The notes under the pieces: generated by a model
What the model saw: the letters and a program-made list of their open reading frames with translations, nothing else
Told to the model about the DNA's origin: nothing
The model's database searches: none
Shown here: positions 7,144 through 16,912 of the stretch, one piece after another
Numbering within the stretch: the first letter of the stretch is position 1
Layout of the letters: each line of letters starts with the position of its first letter
DNA from: Candidatus Thiothrix sulfatifontis
GTDB lineage: Bacteria > Pseudomonadota > Gammaproteobacteria > Thiotrichales > Thiotrichaceae
Reading direction: 5' to 3'
Length of the DNA: 64,000 nt
NCBI GenBank assembly: GCA_022828425.1
Contig: CP094685.1
Coordinates: 3,514,046 to 3,578,045, forward strand
Translations under genes and position numbers: made by a program

Positions 7144-8446
7144 CACCGCCCACAATCACTGTCACCATTTTATCGGGCTGGACACGACGCGAAAACGCCT
7201 CGGTGATTTGTTCGCGCGTCAATGCATTCACCTTAGTGGTAAACGTATCCAAATAATCCAACGGCAATTGGTAAAAGCCGATCATGCCAATGTATTCCAC
7301 AATCTGGCTATTATTGGCGGTACGCAACGGGAAACCGCCACTCACGTCTTTTTTGGACGCTTCCAACTCTTCAGCCGTCGGGCCGTCTTGCTGGAATTTG
7401 CCCAACACATCGCGCACCACTTTCAATGCCTCGTCGGTTTGCTCCAATTTGGTTTGCAAGCCCACTTGGAACACCCCAAGTTGTGCTGAAGGCGCAAAAT
7501 AGCTGTAAACGCTGTAACTCAAGCCCCGATCATTGCGGATTTCCTTCATCAAACGCGAGGTGAAACCACTGCCCCCCAACACCTGATTGCCCATGTACAG
7601 GGTGAAAAAGTCCTCATCACCACGCTTATTACCCACCTGCCCCACCAAAATGTGCGCCTGTGCGGAAGGGTAAGGAATCTTCACCGTTTTCGCCGCAGTC
7701 AGCGGTTTAACCTCAGGCAACGCGGCAGCGGCTTCACCCACCGGCAACGCCCCCGACACCTTTTCCGCTAACGCTTCGGCTTGCGCACGGTCTACCGCGC
7801 CGACAATCGCCAGCAGACCGTTTTTCGCCACGTAATGCTGTTGGTAAAACGCCTTCAAATCGTCGACTTTTAAGGCTTGCACGCTGGCTTCCGTACCGTT
7901 TTCAGGCTGCCCATACGGGTGATCGCCGTAGAGCGCTTGGTAAAACGCTTTGCCACCAAGACTAGCAGGATCTTGTTTTTCGCCTTGCAAATCCACCAAC
8001 GCCAACTTTTGCACCCGCTCGAAATCCTTCTGTGGAAAATCGGGTTTCGACACTACTTTCAACCACAGCTCCAGCGCCGCTTGCTGCTCTTTTTCCAAGG
8101 TAATGGTGCGCAAACCTGCCCAGCCCATGTCGTTGGAGGTACTGGAGGAAAACACCGCACCAATGGCTTCAAACTGCTCGGCGAGTTGATCTTCACTCAA
8201 ACCCGCCGCGCCCTTATCCAACATGGCATTGGTCAACATTGCCAAACCGGGTTTTGCAGCATCACGGGCGCTACCGGCGGCAAAAATCAGGCGCATGTCC
8301 AACATCGGCAATTCCGGCGCGGGGACGTAATACACCCGCAAGCCATTCGCGGTTGTCCAGTGCTCAATTTTCGGGGCGGCGGATACCTGCGTGGTAAACA
8401 GGGCAAATAACAGCACCAACGGCGCTACAATAATGGTTTTTAACAT
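7133..8446 (-). CDS. M16-family peptidase, non-catalytic (substrate-binding) subunit
   Basis: 437 aa with a signal peptide (MLKTIIVAPLVLLFALFTTQVSAA). The N-terminal M16 domain lacks the zinc motif HxxEH: at the expected place it reads GLAMLTNAMLDKGAAG. The C-terminal half keeps the R/Y pair region NDRGLSYSVYSYF used for substrate binding. This is the beta-like partner in two-subunit bacterial M16B peptidases; the catalytic partner is the next gene upstream, 3 bp away. The pair probably degrades peptides in the periplasm. Predicted operon: catalytic M16, this subunit, rsmD. Confidence 0.92.
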   Translation of the reverse strand: MLKTIIVAPLVLLFALFTTQVSAAPKIEHWTTANGLRVYYVPAPELPMLDMRLIFAAGSARDAAKPGLAMLTNAMLDKGAAGLSEDQLAEQFEAIGAVFSSSTSNDMGWAGLRTITLEKEQQAALELWLKVVSKPDFPQKDFERVQKLALVDLQGEKQDPASLGGKAFYQALYGDHPYGQPENGTEASVQALKVDDLKAFYQQHYVAKNGLLAIVGAVDRAQAEALAEKVSGALPVGEAAAALPEVKPLTAAKTVKIPYPSAQAHILVGQVGNKRGDEDFFTLYMGNQVLGGSGFTSRLMKEIRNDRGLSYSVYSYFAPSAQLGVFQVGLQTKLEQTDEALKVVRDVLGKFQQDGPTAEELEASKKDVSGGFPLRTANNSQIVEYIGMIGFYQLPLDYLDTFTTKVNALTREQITEAFSRRVQPDKMVTVIVGGDEK

Positions 8447-8449
8447 CAG

Positions 8450-9874
8450 TTATCTCACAAAGCTGCGCGTGTTTTTCGGCTTATTCGGGTCAATGGGCTG
8501 CGGGTCGAGTTCCGCAATCGTCAACGAATCTTCGATCAGGTATTTTTTCGCCACCGTTTGAATTTGCTCAGGGGTAATTGCCAGAATGTTGTCCACGTAT
8601 TCATCCGCCAACTTGTAGCCCAAGCCCACGGTTTCCAAGGTACCCAGCACATTCGCCTGATTTTGTTGGGAATCGCGCTCGTAGATTTCGCTGGCAATCA
8701 CTTGCGCCTTGACCCGCGCCAATTCATCGGCAGTCACCGGCTCGTTGCGAAGTTTTTCCACCTGTTCCAACAAGGCGGCTTTCACCGTTTCGAGTTTTTC
8801 ACCCTTGGTCGGCATTCCGCTTAAGCTGAACAAATCCGGCAAGCGCCCAAATCCGCTGTACCAAGCGCTGGCGCTGGAGGCAATTTCTTTGCCGCGAATC
8901 AGCTCTTTGGATAAACGCGAACTGTTACCGCCATCCAAAATACTGGCTAACATTTCCAGCGCATACGGCTCCCATTTTTCCTTGGCATTGATCATGCCGG
9001 GGACTTTATAACCCATCATAATGTACGGCAGTTCAGCAGGCGCTTTGACTTTGATCGTGCGCACGCCTTTTTGCTCAACTTCGGTTTGTGGCTTGGGCAG
9101 GGGAATGTTTTCAGTCGGTTTCAGCGGGCCATAATATTTTTTCGCGAGTTCCAGCACTTTTTCCGGCTCAACATCACCGACGACGACCAGCGTGGCATTG
9201 TTAGGCGCGTACCAGCGTTCATACCATGCCCGCAGGTCTTCGACTTGCATGGCATCCAAATCCGCCATCCAGCCGATGACCGGATTTTTGTACGGGCTGT
9301 TGAGGAAAGCCACCGCCTCGAATTGTTCGCGGGTCAAGGACGTAGGCTTGTCTTCGGTGCGCCAGCGGCGCTCTTCTTTCACCACTTCGATTTCTTTTTT
9401 GAATTCGGCGGGCGGTAAAGTGAGGTTGCGCACCCGATCCGATTCCAATTCAAACGCGACTTCCAACCGATCGGCGGCAATCACTTGATAGTAAGCGGTG
9501 TAATCTTGCCCGGTGAACGCATTATCTTCCGCGCCATTTTCCGCAATGATGCGGTTGAATTCGCCGGTGGGATGCTTGGTCGTCCCTTTGAACATCATGT
9601 GCTCGACCACGTGCGATAAGCCGGTCGAACCGTTGTGTTCGTAGCTCGACCCGACTTTGTACCACAATTGCACCACGGCAATCGGCGCACGTTTATCCTG
9701 TTTTACCAACACCTTCAAGCCGTTATCCAACTTGTATTCGTGAACGGGTACTTCGACTTTCACGCGCTCGATGGCGTGTGCAGGGGCTATAAAAAAACCG
9801 GCAAATATAATGGGAACCGCTAGAATTGTTTTGATATTACGGTTTTGTCTGGCAAATGGTAGTATTCTTCGCAT
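8450..9874 (-). CDS. M16-family zinc metallopeptidase, catalytic subunit
   Basis: 474 aa. Signal peptide with a hydrophobic core at residues 16-34 (ILAVPIIFAGFFIAPAHA). The inverted zinc motif HVVEH is at residues 88-92 and the third ligand is expected in the helix around residue 168 (VAFELESDRVRNL). A second M16 domain follows (residues about 210-460). It would work as a heterodimer with the downstream non-catalytic subunit, cleaving oligopeptides in the periplasm. It is divergent from ftsY with only 41 bp between the starts, so their promoters must overlap. Confidence 0.93.
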   Translation of the reverse strand: MRRILPFARQNRNIKTILAVPIIFAGFFIAPAHAIERVKVEVPVHEYKLDNGLKVLVKQDKRAPIAVVQLWYKVGSSYEHNGSTGLSHVVEHMMFKGTTKHPTGEFNRIIAENGAEDNAFTGQDYTAYYQVIAADRLEVAFELESDRVRNLTLPPAEFKKEIEVVKEERRWRTEDKPTSLTREQFEAVAFLNSPYKNPVIGWMADLDAMQVEDLRAWYERWYAPNNATLVVVGDVEPEKVLELAKKYYGPLKPTENIPLPKPQTEVEQKGVRTIKVKAPAELPYIMMGYKVPGMINAKEKWEPYALEMLASILDGGNSSRLSKELIRGKEIASSASAWYSGFGRLPDLFSLSGMPTKGEKLETVKAALLEQVEKLRNEPVTADELARVKAQVIASEIYERDSQQNQANVLGTLETVGLGYKLADEYVDNILAITPEQIQTVAKKYLIEDSLTIAELDPQPIDPNKPKNTRSFVR

Positions 9875-9915
9875 TCTCGCACCTGACGATAATAAAGCTG
9901 GACGGTCATTGTACG

Positions 9916-10917
9916 ATGTTTGGATTCGGAAAGAAAAAAAAGCCGGAATTACCTGATGCCACTACGGTAGTTCCGCAAGCCCCTGCCCCGGCGGAAGGTT
10001 TATTTGCACGGTTAAAACGCGGTTTGTCCAAAACCAGCCATGCCCTTACCGAGGGAATGGAAACGTTGGTGGTGGGCAAAAAGCAAATCGACGACGATGT
10101 GCTGGAGGAACTGGAAACGCGCTTACTCACCGCCGACGTCGGCATCGAAGCGACCCGCGAAATCATGAGCGACCTCACCAGCCGCGTGAAACGGGCGGAA
10201 CTCGCGGATATGGATGCGCTCATGCAAGCGCTCTACAACAAAATGCACCGCATTCTGCGCCCTGCCGCCCAACCCTTGGAAATCGACGGCTCACACCAAC
10301 CGTTTGTGCTGCTCATGGTTGGCATCAATGGCGCGGGTAAAACCACCACCATTGGCAAACTGGCGAAAAAATTCCAGCAAGACGGCAAATCGGTGATGTT
10401 AGCGGCGGGTGATACTTTCCGTGCTGCCGCCGTGGAACAGCTCACCGTCTGGGGCGAACGCAATAATATTCCGGTGATTGCGCAAGGCAGTGGCGCGGAT
10501 TCCGCCTCGGTGATTTTCGATGCGTTCCAAGCCGCCAAAGCGCGTAAAATCGACGTATTGCTGGCAGATACTGCCGGACGCTTGCACACCCAAACCAATT
10601 TGATGGATGAGCTGAAAAAGGTCAAACGAGTCATTCAGAAATTCGACGGCACGGCACCGCATGAAATCATGCTGATTGTGGATGCCAGCATTGGTCAAAA
10701 TGCTTTGGTACAAGCCAAACAATTCAACGAAGCATTGGGGCTGACGGGAATTACCGTCACTAAACTGGACGGGACTGCCAAAGGCGGGATTCTGTTCGCG
10801 ATTGCCCAACAACTTAACATTCCGGTACGCTTTATTGGCGTGGGTGAAAGCATCGACGACTTGCAAGAATTTGATGCGTATGAATTCACCAGCGCCCTGC
10901 TCGCCGGAAACGACTGA
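9916..10917 (+). CDS. ftsY: Signal recognition particle receptor FtsY
   Basis: 333 aa from the ATG at 9916 (an upstream frame-open start would overlap the divergent peptidase gene). The short acidic/Pro-Ala linker is followed by the NG domain: the four-helix N domain (residues about 30-110), then GTPase motifs GINGAGKTTT (G1), DTFRAAAVEQL (G2), DTAGR (G3) and TKLDGTAKGG (G4/G5). FtsY docks the SRP-ribosome complex at the inner membrane with Ffh as partner. The A domain is much shorter than in E. coli. It is followed 5 bp later by ftsE and then ftsX, the classical ftsYEX order. Confidence 0.97.
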   Translation: MFGFGKKKKPELPDATTVVPQAPAPAEGLFARLKRGLSKTSHALTEGMETLVVGKKQIDDDVLEELETRLLTADVGIEATREIMSDLTSRVKRAELADMDALMQALYNKMHRILRPAAQPLEIDGSHQPFVLLMVGINGAGKTTTIGKLAKKFQQDGKSVMLAAGDTFRAAAVEQLTVWGERNNIPVIAQGSGADSASVIFDAFQAAKARKIDVLLADTAGRLHTQTNLMDELKKVKRVIQKFDGTAPHEIMLIVDASIGQNALVQAKQFNEALGLTGITVTKLDGTAKGGILFAIAQQLNIPVRFIGVGESIDDLQEFDAYEFTSALLAGND

Positions 10918-10922
10918 GCCAC

Positions 10923-11567
10923 ATGATTGAATTCAAACAGGTTAGTAAGAAATACCCTACGGGGCAGCTTGCCCTTTACAATATCAACCTGACGCTGGAA
11001 GCCGGTGAAATGGTGTTCATCACCGGGCATTCCGGTGCGGGCAAAAGCACCTTATTGAAACTGGTTGCGATGCTCGAACGCCCCAGCAAAGGCGAGGTGC
11101 TGATTGGTGGGCGTTCCTTGAGCAAATTAGGGCGTAGCCAAATCCCCAACTACCGCCGCCGCATTGGGTTCATTTTCCAAGACCCACACTTATTGTACGA
11201 CCGCAGCGTGTTCGACAATATCGCCCTGCCCTTGCGCATTGCTGGCATGGGGCAAAGCGAAACTCGCCGCCGCGTGCAAGCCGCGTTGGATAAAGTCGGG
11301 CTAACCGGGCGCGACACCACCTTTCCACTGATGCTTTCCGCCGGGGAAAAACAGCGGGTGGGCATTGCTCGCGCCATGGTCAATAAACCCACCATTATTT
11401 TGGCGGATGAACCCACCGGCAACCTCGACCCGGAACTCGCGCAAGACATTATGTTTACCTTTGCGCAATTCAACGAACTCGGTGCCACGGTGATGATTGC
11501 CAGCCACGACCATGCACTGGTGGAACGCATGAAAAAACGCACCATCGTCTTACAAAAGGTGGACTAA
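10923..11567 (+). CDS. ftsE: Cell division ABC transporter ATP-binding protein FtsE
   Basis: 214 aa. Walker [12 protein letters not shown] near residue 36, Q-loop [12 protein letters not shown], signature [14 protein letters not shown], Walker [13 protein letters not shown] and H-loop ASHDHALV. FtsE with FtsX activates septal peptidoglycan hydrolases through EnvC-type partners. The signature has SAGEKQR instead of SGGEQQR, within the variation of the family. The stop TAA overlaps the ftsX ATG (TAATG). Confidence 0.96.
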   Translation: MIEFKQVSKKYPTGQLALYNINLTLEAGEMVFITGHSGAGKSTLLKLVAMLERPSKGEVLIGGRSLSKLGRSQIPNYRRRIGFIFQDPHLLYDRSVFDNIALPLRIAGMGQSETRRRVQAALDKVGLTGRDTTFPLMLSAGEKQRVGIARAMVNKPTIILADEPTGNLDPELAQDIMFTFAQFNELGATVMIASHDHALVERMKKRTIVLQKVD

Positions 11568-12556
11568 TGGCGAACCCCAGCAATAAGAAAACGCCCCCGA
11601 AACGCAATGCCGCCTCCAGCGCTAACCCGTTGAGCGCTTGGTGGAATCAGCAATCCAGCGCCATTCATTTCAGCATGGAGCGCTTGTGGTTCAACCCGGT
11701 ATCGACGTGGATCACGCTGGCAGCGATTGCGATTGCGCTATCCTTGCCCACCAGTTTGCATTTACTGCTGAAAAATATGCAAACTTTGACAGCGGACAAG
11801 CGCGAAGTCCCCACGATTACACTCTTCCTCAAACCCGCCGTCGTCGAGCAGCAGGCCAAAGACCGCGCGGAATTGCTGTCTGAATTGCCAGAAATCGACA
11901 ATGTGCGCGTGGTGACACGCGAAGAAGCGCTGGCCGATTTCCGCAAAATCACTGGCTTTGCGCAAACCTTGGAAACGCTGGACGAAAACCCCCTGCCCCA
12001 TGTGCTGATTCTGACGCCGCGCCTCAGTCTGCTCGGCGATTTGGAAATGGATGTCGCGGGTTTGTCTAAAAAGCTCAAAGCTTACCCCGAAGTCGACGAT
12101 GTGCAAATTGACGTGGAATGGGTGCAACGCCTGCGCGGAATTTTGCGCATTGCGGAACGCATCGTGCTGGTGGTGTCTGTATTGCTGGGGCTAACCGTGT
12201 TGCTGGTGGTAGGCAACACCATCCGTCTCGACATTGAAAACCGCAAGGAAGAAATCCGTGTTACGCAATTAATCGGCGCAACCAATGCCTATATCCGCCG
12301 CCCTTTCATTTATAACGGGGTTTGGCTGGGGTTGTTTGGCGGCGTCCTGAGCTTGGTGATTGTCCATGTCGCGCTGTTATTTTTGGTCGAGCCGGTCACT
12401 AAACTTGCCAGTTTGTATGGCAGTACGTTTATCCTCAGTGGCATTGATGTTGTGATGACCCTGAAAATTCTGCTTGCCAGCAGCGTGTTAGGCGTTATTG
12501 GCTCATGGTTAGCGGTCGGACGCTATTTGTGGCAAAGCGACGATGCGATTAAGTAA
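11567..12556 (+). CDS. ftsX: Cell division protein FtsX (permease-like)
   Basis: 329 aa. Cytoplasmic basic N-terminus, membrane segment one at about residues 44-66 (STWITLAAIAIALSLPTSL), a periplasmic domain of about 100 residues that in homologues contacts the hydrolase activator, then three more membrane segments (IVLVVSVLLGLTVLLVV, VWLGLFGGVLSLVIVHVALL, ILLASSVLGVIGSWLAV). Between the second and third segments is the cytoplasmic DIENRKEEIRVTQLIGA motif typical of FtsX. Partner of FtsE. rpoH, which often follows, is absent here. Confidence 0.96.
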   Translation: MANPSNKKTPPKRNAASSANPLSAWWNQQSSAIHFSMERLWFNPVSTWITLAAIAIALSLPTSLHLLLKNMQTLTADKREVPTITLFLKPAVVEQQAKDRAELLSELPEIDNVRVVTREEALADFRKITGFAQTLETLDENPLPHVLILTPRLSLLGDLEMDVAGLSKKLKAYPEVDDVQIDVEWVQRLRGILRIAERIVLVVSVLLGLTVLLVVGNTIRLDIENRKEEIRVTQLIGATNAYIRRPFIYNGVWLGLFGGVLSLVIVHVALLFLVEPVTKLASLYGSTFILSGIDVVMTLKILLASSVLGVIGSWLAVGRYLWQSDDAIK

Positions 12557-12668
12557 TGCGGATACCTAAAACTTATCCAAAATCAAAATAATTGATTTCA
12601 TCTATGGCTAAACTTACCTTACCTTAACACTGTATGAATATTATTCTGAGTGTTAAAGGGCTTGTGTT

Positions 12669-12887
12669 ATGTTAAGTACATCCAAAGCGTTGGTGGTTAC
12701 ATCCCCACCGCGTCCGTTTTCGCAAAAGCACCATTTTGATTGGTTGAAACACAGCCGCATCGGTTGCCCCAGTTGCAAAAGTTCCTACGTAATGGCCGTG
12801 CGGCGCACTTGGTATGAAAAGCTGCTGACTCGCCAGCACAAATTCTGGTGTCAGGATTGTGGCGAGAAGTTCTGGAAAAAGGATTGA
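12669..12887 (+). CDS. Small zinc-ribbon-like protein
   Basis: 72 aa with two CxxC pairs, GCPSC (residues 32-36) and WCQDCGEKFW near the C-terminus, separated by about 27 residues. That is the layout of a single zinc ribbon. The 30 N-terminal residues look unstructured. No catalytic domain is visible. It may bind nucleic acid or protein, but I do not recognise the family. The gene stands alone between ftsX and the convergent ABC transporter operon. Confidence 0.7.
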   Translation: MLSTSKALVVTSPPRPFSQKHHFDWLKHSRIGCPSCKSSYVMAVRRTWYEKLLTRQHKFWCQDCGEKFWKKD

Positions 12888-12893
12888 TCCCCA

Positions 12894-14597
12894 TCAAGTA
12901 ATCAAGCGTGGCACAGCCTGCAACAGCTTCTGTGTGTACGCTTCTTGAGGATTACCGCATACCGCAGCGGTAGTCCCCCGCTCCACAATTTTGCCTTTGT
13001 ACATCACCACGGTTTGATCGCTTAGGTATTCCACCACGCCGATATTGTGCGTAATGAATAGCAGTGTCAGATTGTGTTCGGCGCGGATTTTTAGCAGCAA
13101 TTGCAAGATTTCCGCTTGCACCGATACATCCAATGCGCTGGTAATTTCATCACAGACGATGAATTCGGGGTTCAATACCAAAGCACGCGCCAAACCAATC
13201 CGCTGGCGTTGCCCGCCGGAAAATTCGTGCGGGTAACGCCACAGCGTGTCACGCGGAAGCTGCATATCTGCCAGAATTTGCGCGGCTCGTTCGATGCGTT
13301 CCTCGTGGTTTGCGCCGATGCCGTGGGCTTTGAGCGGTTCGGTTAAGGTGGTTTCAATCAGCAAACGCGGATTCAGCGACGATTGCGGATCTTGGAACGC
13401 AATCTGCATTTTCGGGCGCAAAGGACGTAATTCCCGCGCCGATAAGCCGATTAACTCTTGTCCGTGAAGCTGGATACTGCCGGAAGTGGGCTTTTCTAGC
13501 TGTAATACTGCCCGCCCTAAGGTGGTTTTGCCGCAACCGGATTCCCCCACCAGTGCCACGATTTGCCCTTGCGGAATGTCGAGAGACACGTCATCGACGG
13601 CGCGTACATGATCAACCGTGCGGCGCAGAATGCCTTTTTTGATGGGAAACCAGACTTTGAGGTTACGGATGGAGAGGAGAGAAGAACCCCTCACCCCCAG
13701 CCCCTCTCCCTCAAGGGGCGAGGGGAGCAAGATACCTGCCGCTTCTTCATTCTTAGCCCCTCTACCTCTGGGAGAGGGGTTGGGGTGAGGGTCTTTCCGT
13801 GCCAAATTCTCCGGTACTGCCGCCAGCAATTGCCGCGTGTAAGCGTGTTGCGGCTGGCGTAACACTTGCGCCGTACTACCAACTTCCACCAAGCGCCCTT
13901 GCTGCATCACCCCGACTTGTTGCGCCATTTGTGCCACCACGCCGAAATCGTGGGTGATGAACAGCGTGCTCATCCCGGTATCGTCTTGCAGTTGGCGCAG
14001 CAGGCGCAAAATTTCAGCCTGTACGGTCACATCCAGCGCAGTGGTCGGTTCGTCGGCAATCAGCAATTCCGGTTCGCACGCCAGCGCCATCGCAATCATC
14101 ACCCGTTGGCGTTGCCCGCCGGATAATTGGTGCGGAAAATCGCGAAAACGTTCGCGTGCCTTGGGGATTTGCACCTGTTCCAGCGCTAACATCGCCCGTT
14201 CCACCGCATCCGCATCGCTCATCGACGGGTGGTGCAATTGCAAGGCTTCGGTAATCTGTTCGCCCACCGAAAATACCGGGTTAAGCGAAGTCATCGGCTC
14301 TTGGAAAATCATCGCAATTTGCGAACCGCGAATGTGCTGCAATGCGGTTTCGGGCTGGGTGAGAATATCCTGCCCGTTAAACAGGATTTCGCCGCCGGGG
14401 TGCGAGGCAATATCCTGCGGCAATAAGCGCATCACTGACAACGCGGTAATCGACTTGCCGCTGCCCGATTCGCCAACCAAGCAAAAGGTTTCGCCCTTGG
14501 GGATGCTAAAACTCACGTCATCAACCGCTTTCACGGTACGCCCGTCACTCTTCAGGTAGGTGCGTAAGTGGCGGATTTCGAGCAAGGTTTGACTCAT
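12894..14597 (-). CDS. yejF: Dual-ATPase subunit of a peptide ABC importer (YejF-like)
   Basis: 567 aa with two full ABC domains, as in YejF. Domain 1: Walker A GESGSGKS at residues 42-49, signature [15 protein letters not shown], Walker [13 protein letters not shown]. Domain 2: Walker [10 protein letters not shown], signature [15 protein letters not shown], Walker [13 protein letters not shown]. It energises uptake of oligopeptides or microcin-C-like compounds through the two permeases encoded upstream (4-bp overlap with the YejE-like gene). The linker between the domains contains a CCTCACCCC-type palindromic repeat translated in frame (13686-13793), so it is longer than usual. No substrate-binding protein gene is adjacent. 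Confidence 0.88.
   Translation of the reverse strand: MSQTLLEIRHLRTYLKSDGRTVKAVDDVSFSIPKGETFCLVGESGSGKSITALSVMRLLPQDIASHPGGEILFNGQDILTQPETALQHIRGSQIAMIFQEPMTSLNPVFSVGEQITEALQLHHPSMSDADAVERAMLALEQVQIPKARERFRDFPHQLSGGQRQRVMIAMALACEPELLIADEPTTALDVTVQAEILRLLRQLQDDTGMSTLFITHDFGVVAQMAQQVGVMQQGRLVEVGSTAQVLRQPQHAYTRQLLAAVPENLARKDPHPNPSPRGRGAKNEEAAGILLPSPLEGEGLGVRGSSLLSIRNLKVWFPIKKGILRRTVDHVRAVDDVSLDIPQGQIVALVGESGCGKTTLGRAVLQLEKPTSGSIQLHGQELIGLSARELRPLRPKMQIAFQDPQSSLNPRLLIETTLTEPLKAHGIGANHEERIERAAQILADMQLPRDTLWRYPHEFSGGQRQRIGLARALVLNPEFIVCDEITSALDVSVQAEILQLLLKIRAEHNLTLLFITHNIGVVEYLSDQTVVMYKGKIVERGTTAAVCGNPQEAYTQKLLQAVPRLIT
13686..13793. repeat. CCTCACCCC-type palindromic repeat inside the yejF coding region
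   Basis: Arms CCTCACCCCCAGCCCCTCTC (from 13689) and GGGAGAGGGGTTGGGGTGAG (from 13770) are near-perfect inverted repeats, with a second G/C-rich inverted pair between them. The reading frame of yejF is kept through about 36 codons of this element, in the linker between the two ATPase domains. Relatives are at 27429-27530 and 40501-40542. Confidence 0.85.
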
Positions 14598-15784
14598 GAC
14601 CCTACCCCCGCATTGCGCGACAATTTCGGATCAATCGCATCGCGGAAAGCTTCCCCAATCAGGTTGTACGCAAACACCGTGAAGAAGATCGCGCCACCGG
14701 GGAACGCCGCCATCCACCAATTGAAGGTGGACGATTTCACCGCCTGATCCAACATTTGCCCCCAAGACGGCTCACCGACTAAACCTAACCCCAGAAAGCT
14801 CAAGGTAGCTTCCGCCAAAATCGCCGACGCCACCCCAAAACTCACTGCCACCAGCAAGGGCGCTACCCCGTTCGGCAACATGTGGCGGAACAAAATCGAG
14901 GTCAATGGTAAACCACTGGCAACCGCCGCTTGCACATACTCTTGCTGACGCAATTTGAGGAATTCGGCACGCACATAACGCGCATACCCCGACCAACTGG
15001 TCACGCCGATAATGATCATCATCATGTACAAACTGCGCCCAAAAAACGCCACAAACGTCAGCAGCAAAAACAGCGTGGGAATCGCCTCGAAAATTTCCAC
15101 CAGACGCATTCCAAGCATATCCACCACGCCGGAAAAATAACCCATCAGCCCGCCCAGAATCACCCCGATCACCAGCGCAATGCCGGTCGCAATCAGCCCA
15201 ATGCTCAACGCAATCCGCGAGGCATGAATCATGCGGCTGAACACATCCGCACCATTTTCCTCGGTCCCCATCAAATGCAAGCGCTCGGTGGAGGCTAACG
15301 GCGCTTCCAAACCGTGTTCGGGGTAATCACGCAAGTAATCGGTGGGCGCGTAAGGCACAAGCGGCATAATCCGCCAATCGACGTCGGTGTACGCGGGGGT
15401 GCGGAATTCGTCGTAAATTTTCACCGCTGGCGGTTTTACCAGCCAGTTGGCTAACAACGCTGCCAGCAAAGTTCCCGCGATGAACAACACTATTCGCCTA
15501 CCGCCGCTCAAGGGCAACCACGCCAACAGCAGTGCCAGCGCAAACATCGCCAGCACCAAGGCATCTTCCGCCGTCAAATACGCCAATACCGGCGCAGACA
15601 ACGCCCCGTCTTTGCTCATTAGCAAGGGCATGGAATTGGCCAAAAATGGCGCGAACACGCCCATGAAAATCAATACCCCCACCCACGCAAAGCCGAGCTT
15701 CACCCCGACACCCTGCCAAGTCTTGCGCCAAATACGTCGGGAAAACGATTCGCGGCTGACCGCTTGTGCGCTTATCTCAGTCAT
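14594..15784 (-). CDS. yejE: Peptide ABC importer permease (YejE/OppC-like)
   Basis: 396 aa from the ATG at 15782-15784, which overlaps the YejB-like stop by 8 bp; the longer open frame upstream runs into the preceding gene. Membrane segment near residues 30-50, then an unusual block with two extra hydrophobic segments (DALVLAMFALALLLAWLP and IVLFIAGTLLAALLANWL), a periplasmic loop ending LMGTEENGADVFSRMIHASR, and a C-terminal BPD_transp_1 permease domain with the EAA-type loop (ILAEATLSFLGLGLVGE). It pairs with the YejB-like permease and the dual ATPase. It is longer than E. coli YejE (about 340 aa) because of the extra block. Confidence 0.87.
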   Translation of the reverse strand: MTEISAQAVSRESFSRRIWRKTWQGVGVKLGFAWVGVLIFMGVFAPFLANSMPLLMSKDGALSAPVLAYLTAEDALVLAMFALALLLAWLPLSGGRRIVLFIAGTLLAALLANWLVKPPAVKIYDEFRTPAYTDVDWRIMPLVPYAPTDYLRDYPEHGLEAPLASTERLHLMGTEENGADVFSRMIHASRIALSIGLIATGIALVIGVILGGLMGYFSGVVDMLGMRLVEIFEAIPTLFLLLTFVAFFGRSLYMMMIIIGVTSWSGYARYVRAEFLKLRQQEYVQAAVASGLPLTSILFRHMLPNGVAPLLVAVSFGVASAILAEATLSFLGLGLVGEPSWGQMLDQAVKSSTFNWWMAAFPGGAIFFTVFAYNLIGEAFRDAIDPKLSRNAGVGS

Positions 15785-16853
15785 ACGACACCCTCGGATC
15801 GACCAACGTGTAACAAAAATCCGCAATCAAATAACCAATCAGGGTCAAAAAGCCGCTAATCCACGTAATCGACAGCACCAATTCGCGGTCACGCCCTTTC
15901 ACCGCCTCGATCGCCAATTGTCCCATGCCATTAATACTGAAAATGTTTTCCACGATCAACGACCCCGCCAATAAACTCGGCAATAATCCGGCAGAGACGG
16001 TAATTAACGGCAACAGGCTATTGCGGAAGACGTGTTTCCACAGTACATCCTCTTCTGCCAAACCTTTAGCACGCGCAGTGCGGGCATAATCGGCTTGCAG
16101 ATTTTCCAATACCGAGGTGCGCGTGAGTTTTGCCAACCCCGCAAACCCGGCGTAAGACAAACAAATGACCGGCAATACCAAATGCCAGAGGCGATCCAGC
16201 AAGTAACCGGGGACAAATTCGCCACTTAACATATGCGGCAAAAACGGCATGTCTTGCGCGGCACGACTGGAAATCCCCGCCGTCGGAAACCACTGAAAAT
16301 ATTGGGTATTGGCAAAAAACCCCAGCAATAACACCCCGGCTAACATGGTCGGAATCGACCACAACGCCAGCATCGACACGCCGGAGACAATATCAAAGCG
16401 CCCTCCTCTATCCGTTGCCGCTTTCACCCCAACCACAATCGCAATCACGTAAATCAACGGCAAGGTCACCAGATTAAGCAACAGCGTGATGGGAATGCGT
16501 TCAGCCAGGATGTCGCTCACCGGACGCCCGTACATAAAGCTATTGCCCAAATCCATGCCCTTGGTGAAGGAAAAGCCGGTGAATGCGCCTTCCGCATCTT
16601 GGGTAAAACCGATGGGGGAAACATTGTTGAGCCAGCGTACATACTGGAGCGGCGCGGGTTGATCGAGACCATAGCGCTGGTTGTAATAAGCGGTCAGCGC
16701 GGCTTTTTCCTGCGGGTTCATATTCGCACCGCCAACCAGCGATTGCACGGTAATGCCACCGGGGGACAGTGCCATGACGGTAAATACGACAATGGTGATC
16801 CCCAGCAGCGTGGGGATCATCAAGAGTAAACGGCGCAGGAGGTATGTTAGCAA
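15777..16853 (-). CDS. yejB: Peptide ABC importer permease (YejB/OppB-like)
   Basis: 358 aa. The start MLTYLLRRLLLMIPTLLGI and the following periplasmic loop (YNQRYGLDQPAPLQYVRWL) are typical of OppB/DppB/YejB permeases. Six membrane segments and the EAA loop (ARTARAKGLAEEDVLWKHV) are visible. It is the first gene of a yejB-yejE-yejF operon with overlapping genes on the minus strand. YejABEF in enterobacteria imports microcin C and antimicrobial peptides; the real substrate here is unknown because no binding protein (YejA) is in the window. Confidence 0.88.
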   Translation of the reverse strand: MLTYLLRRLLLMIPTLLGITIVVFTVMALSPGGITVQSLVGGANMNPQEKAALTAYYNQRYGLDQPAPLQYVRWLNNVSPIGFTQDAEGAFTGFSFTKGMDLGNSFMYGRPVSDILAERIPITLLLNLVTLPLIYVIAIVVGVKAATDRGGRFDIVSGVSMLALWSIPTMLAGVLLLGFFANTQYFQWFPTAGISSRAAQDMPFLPHMLSGEFVPGYLLDRLWHLVLPVICLSYAGFAGLAKLTRTSVLENLQADYARTARAKGLAEEDVLWKHVFRNSLLPLITVSAGLLPSLLAGSLIVENIFSINGMGQLAIEAVKGRDRELVLSITWISGFLTLIGYLIADFCYTLVDPRVSYD

Positions 16854-16912
16854 GTTATTCTAGCCTGACTGGTGGTGGAAGGGTTCAGAGTACACAACCC
16901 TTTCGCGATCGT

